From Centroberyx gerrardi (lineage: Eukaryota; Chordata; Actinopteri; Beryciformes; Berycidae): a DNA stretch of 64,000 bases. Shown one piece after another: positions 26,485 to 39,346 of the stretch. The notes under the pieces were generated by a model. That model was not told where the DNA came from. It did no database searches and was given only the letters and a program-made list of their open reading frames with translations. The first letter of the stretch is position 1. Each line of letters opens with the position of its first letter. The position numbers and the translations under genes are program-made. The DNA is taken from positions 9,722,004 through 9,786,003 of the forward strand of contig NC_136005.1 in assembly GCF_048128805.1 (NCBI RefSeq). The letters run 5' to 3'.

Positions 26485-29400
26485 ACATGTATCTGTCCAC
26501 TTATACACCTGTATCAGGCGATGTGATGGGGCCAACCCTGAATAACCTGGACAAACTGTTGCGGCTACCTTTCGGCTGTGGGGAGCAGAACATGATCCAC
26601 TTTGCCCCCAACGTCTTTGTTCTCAAGTATCTGCAGAAGACCAGGCAGCTCAGCCCTGAGGTGGAGAATGAGGCCACTGACTACCTGCTGCAAGGTAAGG
26701 AAAATGCAACCTAATCACATCCTGGTTTTCATAAACCATCTTAACAAGCTGCATCCTTAGACTTGGACAGACCAAGCCTTTAAGACGACCTTTATTCCAC
26801 TGGAAGCCAGTGGGTTAAAGATTAACTCATCACCAAGACTCACCTGCTCATTCTAACTGATCACAAAAAATACCCTTTATCTCTCTCCTTAGCTCTATGT
26901 TATTTGTTTTCCTAGGAATTCTCTCTTACATAATCATTCTGTGGTCACAGAAATATTGTGGGAAATATGGCCCTGACCTTTACACTCTGTTGCTTTTAAT
27001 TTTGGTGATCTAGGAATTTAAGCTTATTCTGCTGATGTATTCATTGTAAGTCAAGTCGCTTTGTACAAGACTGCCAGCAAAATGCCTAAAATGCAAATGT
27101 GAAGACACTTTTTGAAAAGTCTCAGTAGCTCCCAAGACCACATACGTGGACTGGTTTCTTGGACTGATTCCTTGGATCAAGGACCCAAATCAGTGGCCCA
27201 GTATGGCACCATTGAGCTGAAGGAACACCTCAGCACTACGGACACCACCTATCCTCTCAGTGTGGGCCACTGTTGAAGATAACTGATGGCAGGTATTACC
27301 CCGATGGTGCCCTGCATTCCCTAATTTCTACTGACCTACTTCTAGCTTGCTAGCAGCTGTTTACGCAGAGGGAACCACAGCACCAGAGCCTCAGAGTGTG
27401 CCGGGACTCTCCACAACTCAGACCCCCCCTCAGCCCCACTGTGTGGTAAGCGGCTTCATGCCGAGCAGAAGGAACGTTTTCTGATTGTTGGCAAGTGGTA
27501 TACTGTTGTGGATTTTCTGGAAACTATTGGGTTGAAGTTTACCTTGGATATTGGATTTTGTTTGTGGAATTGTGGATTTCTTGACAGAGGAACCTGTGGC
27601 TTGGCTGGCACTGACTACTTTGGATGACGGGTTGGAACATGGAGCTGGACCTCGTTGCTCAGAGTTACCCAGCCCATTCTTACCCCCACCTCCTCTGTTT
27701 CTCCACCTCAGCCGGAGCTTGTATCTGCCTAAACCCCCACAAAGATTCCCTTACCAGGAAGAACCTCACCTTCATTTACTCTCCCCACACTTTCCTTGCA
27801 CAGTTAATTGAAGTGACTTTTCTGTTGAACTTGAATTCTATCTTGGCTATCTCATTACATCTATTTTGCTGAATTTACTTCTTGCAAGGTGAAGTGTGCC
27901 GCATATGCTGGAGAAAACTTACAGTCTGGGCCCTTGCAAACCCTATTCAGCAAAAGCATGACCCACAGTCAGTTGTAGAAGGAGTGAGCAATGCTACACT
28001 ACAGGCACAGACCTGGCTGTAACAGAGCTGTGCACAAGCCTCGGAGGGAAGGTCAAGACCAAGAGGTATACTTACCAAGTTGACATAGGAAGATGACTTT
28101 GAGGTTGACCTTGAGCTGTTAGAATGGACTGCACCAAGAGAGAACAAGCCTAGAAAGAAGGGAGTGTCCTAGCACCAATTCCTGATGGGGGAGGCACAGG
28201 AGGCTTGTCAAGACTTAACTCATAAGGGGTCTCCACTTACACCTGCTAGTCATACAACCTGCCAACAAGAGTATGATGGCTGCATCAGTGGACCTACTAG
28301 CCCACCTAACCAGTCTGGACCCAAGTGGCAATCTTGAACTGACTGACCTGAAGCCGCTCATGAGATGCTGTATTCCACTCTGTCTAAATTCTTGAGAGGA
28401 GCAAATGTGGGATGTAAGTCAAATAAAAAAGCCCCACGTAAGAAATCTGGTTCTCCCATGCAGACTAGGTCATCTAATCAAGCAAGGCTTGTGCTGTGCC
28501 ACTCACTTATCCAGAAGATGATTCCTGCTTCTGTTTTTTGTGTGTGATGGATAGTCAGCTGTTTTGGACTTGCCCAGGAAACGATGAAGCACCATCAGAA
28601 ATTCCATTGTCGGTACCTCACTACCTGCTGGGCCCATGAAGTTCCTGAGTCTCCCAAGGTCCCCATCAAGCTGGCTGGGGCGTATAGAAAGGCACTGCTG
28701 GATTCTCAGAATATGGTCCCACTGGTCAAGCCTGAGTTTGCTGGATCTGCAGTGGGTGAGCACAGTTCCTGTCTTCATAGAGATACTAACTTTCACCCAA
28801 TGGGAAAGAAAGACTGGGGTCAGTGAAGGAGAGTGCTGGTAGACAGAGGAGAAAATGTCAGAAACCTCTTAACTATCAAAAAGACTGACACTCTCTCTGA
28901 AGAGGAGACCTCTTCACCCCAGGAGGCCGTATGAGGAGGGAACTGAACCTCCCATGTCAGAGGCCACTGCACCAGAGGTCCAGAGGGGGATAAACTTTCC
29001 CTAGAGGAAATAGATTCCTAGGAAGTGTTCTCAGAGTTGGACCATTTGAAAAGTCTGAGGCACTTTGGGACGGTGCAGCTGCTGGATTCAAACCTGTCAC
29101 AGGCTTGGAGAGATATAGTGACTGAACAAAAGCTGTAGCAGGGGGGTGAGTGAAGACTCTTATCCACACTTTATGCTTAGAAATAGACGGTTTTATCTTG
29201 CGCTTTAAGGGTATAAGAAACTTAGATTTGTGTGTTGTTTTTTTTGGTGTTGTCTTGTTATCTTTGGGGACACACAAAACTCATCTTAAGTGTGAGAAAG
29301 TATGGAGACTGCAATATTAAGAAAAGTCCTGTCAAAGGTATCAGATGTGCTTACAAAAAGTTTGTCATGAACACCAATAAAAATGTAAACAATTACTTTA

Positions 29401-32400
29401 TGAAATGATAACAGAAATGAAACTGCCTTGCTTCCATTGTGTGCTTTGTTAGCTACTGTACCGTTTGGCCTGTCACAAGCAATGGCACATAGCTACTTTG
29501 TCATCCCTGGTTGTAATGCTATAAATGAGACACTATTTCTTGAAACAAAGTATACTTAAACAATATAAAAAATACTCATCTGTAGTGCCTACTTCATCAA
29601 AAAGCATTTTAGTAAATTCTATCAAAGCACAGCTTGTTTAGCTAAACAGTCTGGAGTGCCGGACGATGAGCCCTAAGATAACGTATTAAGACTCTGTGAT
29701 ACCCTGGCCTAGCCTTTTAGCAGGAGTGGACATTGTCAGACACCTTCTGAAGTCAAGTGGAGGTCATCAATCCATCATGGTCATTCTGGACTATTCCAGA
29801 CGCTATCCAGAAGCAGTCCATCAGTGCACCGCCGGTAGGCAGCCAATTCCTCCAGCTGTTAAGCTGCGAATAGTGGAAGAAATCCTGATACACCACTGTT
29901 CCCGCCTCATGTATGTGGTTATTAAAGAAATGTTCAAATGTTCAACGTAAGGCATTTGAGGACCTCTGCCACCCCCATACTGATGGCCTAGTTGGGAGGT
30001 TTAGCCGCACTTTGAAACAGATGCAATATCAAATTATTGGTAAAAACTGGGATCAACTGGAATCACTGGCTGCCATATGTCCTGTTCTCCATCCAAGACA
30101 TCCCACAGAGCTCCACTGGTTTCTCCCCTTTGAGCTGCTACATAGAAAGAGACCATGTAGAATACTGGGTCTTCCGTCTGGGAGTACATGTAGCAGGCAC
30201 ACCTGGCTGGGTAACAAAGATTGGAGAATTCAAACCTGGAGACAAGGTAATGGTGTTGATTCCCACAAATGAGTTTAAAATCCTAGCTAAGCAGCACAGC
30301 CCTTATGAAGTGGTCGAGCAGTTAACAACGCCTCAGCAATTTGCCTGAAAGAAGCACAAGCAGAAAAGTACTACATCAACCAAACTGGATTTTTTCACAG
30401 AGAAAGAGGTTTGTGTGGGAATGATCCTCTTGGATCACGGCTTGGATCATGGACCTTGACACAGTTGCGCAGAGTTACCCAGAGTTCAGTCTCACCGCCC
30501 TCACCTCTGTTTTCTTCTGCCTGAACTCAAAGATTTGCTGACCATGGAAGAACTCTCTCAGTTTCTCCCTTTACCCTTTTAATAAAATCAACTTTTTTTG
30601 TTGAACTTGAACTCTGTGTTTGCTCTGTCATTGCATCTGCTTTGCTGAATTTGCAGTTACAGGCATCCCACAATATATGTAAGAACCCTAAGGAATGCTA
30701 TTCTGTCAATAGCAGTAGTGGTGAGAGCTGATATTCATCCAAGTATCTGCAGTGATGGATGGACAAAAAAAACAATCATTTATTCAATCAGGGTTCCCAG
30801 CAAGGTCTGGGAAGACTGGAAAAGTATGTAAAAGGATTTTGATAAATCTTAAGGAATTTGGACATAGTCTGAACAAGTCATATTGCCCAGCCACTATGAG
30901 CATGTACCATATTGAAAACTGACCAAAATCCTCAAATCCATTTAAGAAATTACAGCCTGGGAAAAGTATGGGATTTTGAAATAAGAAAATGTATCTAAAC
31001 ACTCTTGTATTTTCACTATACTTGCTCATCTTCCCTCCCACCACCTCTCCATCTCTCTCTTTCCATCCAGGCTACCAGAGACAACTGACCTACAAGCGGC
31101 AGGATGGGTCCTACAGTGCTTTCGGAGAGAGGGATTCCTCTGGCAGTATGTGGTAAGTCTGACAATAAGTCAGCACCTACCTTTGTGTACATTTTTCATC
31201 AGGCACATACACTTCAAATTAAATTTCCATGTAATTCATTAAGTTTTATTGACTGTCAGTCATTTGAAAGCTTTGGGATGTGGTATTTCGTCTGAAAGGC
31301 CGGTGAGATATATATTACTGTGGAAGTCACACAATAGCCGATAATGTCTTAGGCACATACTGTTCGTATGTATTTTAGTGTGCATTAAGAACTTATGATG
31401 GCATATCCACCACATTATGTACCAGCCAAGCAATGCTGAGCTGTAGCCACATTCTTCAGCTTGAACTGGAAGTAGGTTGCTAGCCAAAGCAATGAAGTTC
31501 TTATCAGCATCTCAGTACGCTGTGCTCAAATTAATACATTCCTGTTGGTGGGTTTAAATCAGAGTTTTTCCTCTGTGAGTGTTTATTTCATGTTTACACT
31601 CCCTGGGGGCAGGCAGGCAGCCAGAACCATTTCATAATGTTTAGAAAACAGAAATCAATGTTCTCAATGAGGAGCTCCAGTGCTCCAGTGCCCGCACATT
31701 CAGGCCCGATCACAATGAGCATACCTCTGGTTGATTTATTAGCTGAGGCGGGTATTATGATATTTAATAGAGCTGATACTGTGAAACAGCAGGTTACATA
31801 AACCACAGAGAATCATAAACAAACTACATAATTGGATCCCTGAGGTAGGCTAGGCTCCGATGATTTATTTGCAGTTAAAGAGGGTTCATATTTGTGGTCC
31901 TGAGTGCGCCCCATGCTGCTTTGGCCCGATGGACTAGCTCTTAATGCTACCATTGGAGACAGTGTTTTAAGGAGTCTGGAGCCACTTCACCAAACGGCTC
32001 CCTACCTTTTTTGACATGGCCTAGAAAGTAGAAGTGGGGCATGCCTCCTCTAAATGGTTGGACTCGCTGCCTGGGTGTAATTGGTAACATTAAACTGCCC
32101 CATGGAAACCTTGAGCTCTTCCCCCGGATCCCAGTGAGAGGATATGAGGATGTAACAAGCAGTGGTTTTGAGTTTTTCTTGAAGCCCAGGGCAACAAGTG
32201 TGGGTTGTGGGCACAACACAGATGGTGAACCCTCAGTAAACCTGCATCAAACACTTTATGAATCCATCAGCAATGTGTTTATACGTCCAAAACAAACCCA
32301 GCTTTTGTTTCAGTTCCAGAGTTCACCAGTAGAGCAGCGCATTTATTGCCGGCTTAAAAGCACCCTTAATGCAGTGTTAATGTATTCCAGCTTGTAAAAA

Positions 32401-32662
32401 TGTATCTGAGCGGAAATTGTCAGGGCCTAATGAAAAGATTGAACATAATGACATGGGCAGGCAGTAATGTTTTGGTGTGCAGTGCCGGCCCTCTCTGATG
32501 CCAAGGCCCTTAACACTGCACTACTGCTGTTTCCAGAGTGAGCTGAAAGTTGAGTAATGTACCGACTTACTGTAATTCAGAAGCAGGGACACACTGAGGA
32601 GGACGGACTGCAGTGAGTTCTCAGCACTGCCTCCCTGCTCTTAAGCTCTCAGATATACACCT

Positions 32663-32724
<62 letters not shown>

Positions 32725-35700
32725 TGCAAGAGGCTCTTTTTAACCCCTTACTTAACCAGGTTGACTGAGTACTAGCTTCTATTTTGCAAATACAGCCTTG
32801 GGGAGATGTTTTTGGGGGAGGGGGACACACACACACACATGCACAGATTTGTGTACTTGTGAGGACTTTCCATTAACTACATCCATTCCCTAACCCCTAA
32901 TCCCTAACCCTCACCTTAACCCTCTTAACTACATGCTTAACACTTGCCCTAATGTAAACTTAATTCTAATTCTAACCTGAACCCTAAACCCAAGCCCTAA
33001 TCCTAAATTAGCCCCCTGAGAAAAGGATTCTCTAATTTTTTGTAATATCCTTAGATATTTGGTCCTGTGTAGAAATACAAGAACGGCTGGAATCTAGTGA
33101 CTAATTCCAAAGTCCTGTGCCATTTTCTCATGAGCAAGTATCGGGAGTTTTTTGCAGGTAAGGAGTTTGTTGTGTAGCTTTTTTGGGTTGATCTGAACCG
33201 GGCTTGGCAGCCCACAACCTGCCACTATTATTAAAGCTCTTTGGCCATGTCTGGATCCAATGAGAGCCACATACTGCTGTAATCTGTGGTTCTCTCACCC
33301 ACCCCTCCCCTCTTACAGACACACACACACACACACACCACCCCACCCCCCATCCTCACTGCATACCCTACTTCCTAATACACCAGCCTGAGGTGAGAGT
33401 GAATAAACCACCATAGCAGTGCCTGACCGAGGGCTCCGCTCTCTGGGCAAGCCTAGTTAGAAAGACAATTAACTCTGATGAAGGAAGCCTTCAATTGTCC
33501 AAACATAGTGTCATATTACCTGTAACACTCAAGGCAGTGAAAGAGAAAGCTGAGGTCTCGGTAAAACTGAATACCGTTTTTAACAATCTTGTCCAAAGTC
33601 TCACCTTCCTTATATATAATATCCTCTCCAAGTGGGGCAGAACCCTTTTTCGTTTTCTCCGACAGTCTCGGTCCTTGGCTGGACATGTTGAGGCTGGCAT
33701 GGCATTTCTGTCTGCCAAAGATTGATCTGACAGTGTTAGTAGGGATAGGGGGGTGGAGGGAGGGGGGGTTTGAATACCAGAGATTGAAAGAACTGATACC
33801 TGATGCTGTATTAACTTATCTGTTCCCATTCCTGTGCTATGCTAAAGTTTGATTATTGTTGGAATTCTGTTTTTTCTAAGGCTTGGATACAGAGCCTGTG
33901 ATATCATTATCTAGGTGCTTATTTGTAAAAATAAAGGCCTTTGTGCTCCGATCCATTCCTAATCACCAGGATTAAATTTCTCTGCTCTTTTTATTTTACA
34001 AAGTAATATGACTCTCTTTCTGTGACAAATGCAACGGGCTTGTGTCATTTTGTCACAGTAATTCGACCAGTGCAGGAAACAAACCTTTTCATCCACAGCC
34101 AGCCTCCCAAACTGATACTTAGAATAGAAAATATCATCCAAATGATGATAGATAAACTTATAAAGCCACAACCAAACATTCACTAACATTTGGCTCGTGA
34201 CTTGATTTAATTTCCCACTGTGGATGCTAATCCATCATTTCAAGTTTTAGTAGCCCCAAGGCAGGCAGTTAGTAAACCCCTTGTTAGTGATATGTTGTAG
34301 CAATCCAATTTAATATTAGTTTAAGTGATTGACCTCTGGGTGCTTTCCAAAACAACACATCAGCAACTTCTGCATAGCGGAAGGCAAAAACACTGAGCCA
34401 GGAGTGGGGAACAGTCCGCCTCATAACTTAACCCTTCAAGCTAGTCAAGCTAGGTGCTTGCTCATGCTAGTCAAGCATTGTCTTCAAAAATTCCTTCAAA
34501 TATACCTTTTGGAGTTAGAAGAGGGTAGCTTGGGAGAGTTGGGAGAGAGGAAAAAGAAAACAGGAGTGGGGAGAATTTGGAGGGGCAGTGGAGTGGGTGA
34601 CTCCAGCCGAGGGCCGAGTGGTGGAAGTGGGACCGTCTCTAGTGTTTCCTTGCCCACTAAATCATATTTACGCTTCCCAGTACCTCTCCCAGGGGCCCGG
34701 CAGTTAAAGCCAGTGACACGATATTACTTAACATTATAAAAATTCCTGCAGGCTTGCGGCTCCATCCCTAGTTTTGTCTCTGGGGAGGAATAACATCTAG
34801 GTTCCAGCGAGGGAAGATTTAATGTTTTGCTTTATGAGAGCAGGGTTCTTTTTTTCCTCCTCATCTCCCTTGGTGCTCTTTCTTGGATTGTGCTCTGCTC
34901 TTGCTTACGAGCTGTGTTCGAGAAACTGGAGCACAACCTCTGTTTGTTTATTTCTTCATTTCCGTCTTGTTTTTTCTTTTTTTTCTATGGTAAGCAGCTT
35001 GCCTCATCCTCTGGCCGTTGTGGGCAGGGGTTCTGTAATGGAATGTCTTGCTGTCATTGAGGAGTTGTTGGCCGAAGGCTGCGACTTTCGACCACCACCG
35101 GGAGGCCTGTTGTTTATGGATGAGTGTGTGTTTATTAGCTCAGCCATGTCCCCCAGGGCTGACCTTGGCCTTTCTCCGTGGTTCCCCTGCTTCTCCTCCA
35201 CCGTGGCCCACTAAAATCACGGCTCGTAAACTCTCAGTCGCACTCCCAGGCCAGGCAGATCCACAGCGTTCGCCCCTGGGATCGGTGTTTGTATAAGTTG
35301 CGGAATGCTTTCGGGGAATATCCCCGACCCGCATGCAGAAACATACTTCGTTTGGCTGTGTGAAATTTCACATTCTGAAGACCGCAGCTGCCGCATCCTG
35401 TAGCGGTGATCAAACCCTGCCGCACCCCTCTGCTCCACTCCGCACTTCCCCTCTTTTTTCCATTTCATCAGATCCATCCATCCATACCCCTCCTCTCTCT
35501 GTCCGACAAAAAAATCCCTCCATCCACGCTCTTCTCTATCAGCCCCCTCCCCCACTGTTGACAGATTGAAAGAGTGTGACTGGTTGGGAATTTTTTCACT
35601 CCGCTGAAAAAGTGACTGACTGTGAACTCATGTGAAGTTTGATAGTTAAGTATTTTTTGGGATTTGTCAGCACACGTTTGAAAGGATCTTTGATATCTCT

Positions 35701-37896
35701 CCTCTCCCTTTTCTCCCTCTCCATCTGCTATTTCCTTCCCCTTTCCCCTTCTTCCCCCTCACCCTTCTTTATCTCTCACTTACCCCCATCCTCCATCCTC
35801 CAACCCACCCCCCCCACCCTCCAGGTTGACAGCGTTTGTGCTGAAGTCCTTTGCTCAGTCTCGGGGCTTCATCTTCATTGACCCTGAGGAGCTCCGTGCA
35901 GCCAAGTCCTGGCTCATCAGACATCAGCGGGACGAGGGCTCCTTTCCCGCCATGGGACGCATCCTCAATAAAGACCTGCAGGTAGGCGAGTGTCTGGGTG
36001 GATGTGGAGTGGGGTGGGGGTCCATGTAAGTGTCTCTTTCTTGATTTACATAACGGGAAGACGTGGGAAGATGTAGATGAAGAGGAGGAGTTTTTATGCC
36101 TTGGGATGATTACTATATGGATTAAGGAGGGGATACAACTCAGTATTAGGGTGGCGTTCCTAATATTTTCCACACTTAGCGTATTAGTCTGTGTAATCTG
36201 AAGCCTATTGCCTTTATTCCTAGGTATGCATGTGTTTTTAGTGTGTGTGTGTCAAGTGAAAGCTAATGCCAGCTTTTATCCGCAGGGAGGGATCCATGGG
36301 AAGATCTCACTTACAGCTTATGTGGTTGCAGCTCTCCTGGAGACAGGCATAACCACAGAGGTAAACAGTCCACCAAAACATGCCACTTCACCCAGTCCTT
36401 TAAAGCAGACAAAATAGTGCCTCACTTGGCCTTACTTTAACAAGCTGACACCCACCAAAAAACATCACCCCCTATCAGGTACATTAAAAATCATGCAATG
36501 ATTTAAATGGGAAATTGGCAGTGGAGATTGAAGTGCAAAAGGCCTTTTTATCATCGAGAGCAACATGCGCTGTGCTGCCTGTCCCACTTGAACCGCTCAC
36601 TCCTGCAGCCCGCACCACCAGCCTGCTGCTGTGAATTCAAATGTGGGTCGTGTGTGGACGAGATCGCTGCATTCCTGATAATTGTGAGTTGTGATGGATG
36701 TGCTGGCAGCCATCCCACTCATATTTGTTATGCCCCAGTGCTGCTAATCTAATATCTAATCACTTTTTGGACTACATCAAAAGATTTATGAGGCTGACGT
36801 GCAGAGACAATGAAGTCCCGTGAAAGATACACCTCAGTTGCATTCCTCCCTCGCTTTCTACTTTTGCCCTTGTCTCTATTTTTCTCTCTCTTTCTGTTTT
36901 TCTTTTCTTCTCTCTCTCTCTCGCTAATAGCCATGTTGAAGAATAAAAGAACATGAAACAACACAAGTATTATTAAAGACATAATAGACAGTGACAATAT
37001 TTAAATATCCTGGTTTAGGCACCAAGACCCGCAAAGTTATTGGCCATTCTGGTTGCTCAGTGGATTGAGGTGCAACCATGTGCTTTTGAATTTGTGGGTT
37101 TGAGTCCGGCTCATGAGCTTATGCATATCATCCACTCTCATCGTGTCTTTCTTGTCACTCTCCACGGCATTACCTGCATACTATCTAATAAAACCAGAAA
37201 CATCTTTACAATAATCTAAAGAAACAAATAGTTACGACATAATACTGCTGAGACCTTCCCCAGTGCGTGTTGCCAATGCCTGCAGTATGTAAGCCTCTAA
37301 ACCTCTCATAGTGTTTGTCTTTGCTCTCCATTCGTCCACAGAGTTGACTCTTTATTTAGCATTTCCTCTTCCTGGCTCCTATCCATCCTCTATCCATCTG
37401 TCTCTCCATTTCTTCCGCTATCTATCCCAAAGGGCTCTCCTGAGAATCTGTGGTTTAACAACTGATAAAAACTGAAAAGGTATCCTTCACATCAAAGCAG
37501 AAACTCCATCCCCCTTCCAATTGCACCTAATTAAAAGATGACTGCGGCAATTACAGTGAGTGGCTGTGGAGCCCTATCATCTGAGGGATGAGGGAGAAGG
37601 TCACATCTGGACGAGATGAAAGTCTACCCCTAAACTTTTTAATGGCCAAAATGAATGTTTATTCAATAACCACATCTGAGCAGGGGAAAAGGCTGTGAGT
37701 TTGGACAGGGCAAGCTCCGAACACTTGAACACTGAAAGACATGATGATGATGATAGTGATGGTTCTGGAAGTGTGTGTGTGTGTGTGTGTGTGTGTGTCT
37801 GTGTGTGTGTGTGTATGTTGAGATTAGATGAAACGTGTGTTTGGAAAGGGTATGTCAAAGGCCATGCCATGTTAGAGGCATGTCTATACCTCACAG

Positions 37897-37936
<40 letters not shown>

Positions 37937-39292
37937 ATATGTTGAGATTAGATGAAACGTAAATGAGAATAAGATACAGATAAGAATAAGACAGAAAGTG
38001 AGTACTATAGAAAATGAAACCAAAAATGACAACAAAAAAATAAAATAACCAAATGTATTGAAAATAATGCAGTAAATAATCAATGGTGATAAAGATAAAG
38101 CATTATATCATTGACATTTACAGGTTGAAACAGGTTGGATGTGAAAGTGTACATCACTAGCTATTCCCTTACCTGCCGTACAAATGGAAGAACAAATATA
38201 CAGAAATGTGTTCAGGCATGCAAATATGCTTTGTAAACTAATATGGCTACTCAAGAAAGAGTGATGTAGCACATCCAAAATTGTGAAAAAAAATGACTGG
38301 ATACAATGCTCACATTTTGTGTGTGCCTCAATAAAGTGTAATGTGAGTATTGTATCCAATAATTTTCTCCCAATTTTGGATGTGCTGCCTCACTGTTTTT
38401 GACATATTGTCGTATTGAATTTGATTTTTTTGGCTCAGCATGTGCAAACATAAATTCCACTGCTGAAGTGCCTTGCACATGCCTTGTAAGCTATTTACAT
38501 GATCATTATCAGATGTGTGTATGCCTGTAAATGTGTGTTCATCTGTGTGTGTCTTATGTGCTGTGTGATCCAGGAAGAGAAGGTGGCGGTGGCCAAAGCC
38601 AAGGATTTCCTGGAGAGTAACACTTACTCTGCTGATGACCCTTACACCACGGCCCTGTCTGCCTACACCCTGGCTCTGCTGCGCAGCCCTTACGCCCCGC
38701 TGGCCCTGCGCCGCCTCAACCACATGGCCATCACACAAGGTACTGGACACACCGTGCTTCTGCACTGGGAGCAACACCATCAACAAGTCACCGGAAGACC
38801 ATTCATTTCCTTTAGAGCTGAGTGACCAGGGAAACTCGGGCGATGTGTGACGCTCAACAAGCCTACATAGATGCAATCGGAGCTTCTTGCATCACCCGCA
38901 ATTGGTCAGAAACAACCAAGTTGCTTGCAGTGTGTACAAGCAGTCAAGATAAAAGCACAAGACAGAGGACATAAAAGACTGTGATAGAAACTACTGTAGT
39001 CCTCAGCAGCAGTCCTGTTGTAATCCTAATCAATCCACTCCCCCCTTTTCCCTCTCTGTTTCTTATCTCTCTGTTGGTTTCCTTTAGGCTACCGACACCA
39101 ATTCCCTCTCTTCCTCTTGAGTGAAACTTTCTGCAAGCTTTGGCAAACTTGTCTGAGCTCAGGGAAACTGGAGGACGAAAACGCTCTTATTTAATCACAA
39201 TCAAAATCACTTTATTTGCCAAGTGCAATGAATACACAGGACTTGGTTGCATTGTTGCAGAGACATATTAACAGCTATGATGTTAATACCTC

Positions 39293-39346
<54 letters not shown>

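Larger units (their letters stand above)
27504..30661 (+). mobile_element. Decayed Ty3/Gypsy LTR retrotransposon in CPAMD8 intron 27
   Basis: Two related LTR-like blocks bound the element. The left one, about 27504-27884, contains cagagttacccag and ends near ttttgctgaattta. The right one, about 30395-30661, has the same phrases in the same order. Between them are a pseudo aspartic protease (about 28580-28800) and integrase pieces (29700-30340). I see no reverse transcriptase or RNase H, so the middle is deleted, and stops and frame changes break the rest. It is on the same strand as CPAMD8. LTR edges are approximate, and the right LTR looks shorter or internally deleted. Confidence 0.75.

Noticed and set aside
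32878..33010. CCTAA-rich stretch resembling interstitial telomere sequence
   Set aside because: The units are degenerate and lie next to a CA repeat. They look like a common fish interspersed repeat, not a TTAGGG array.
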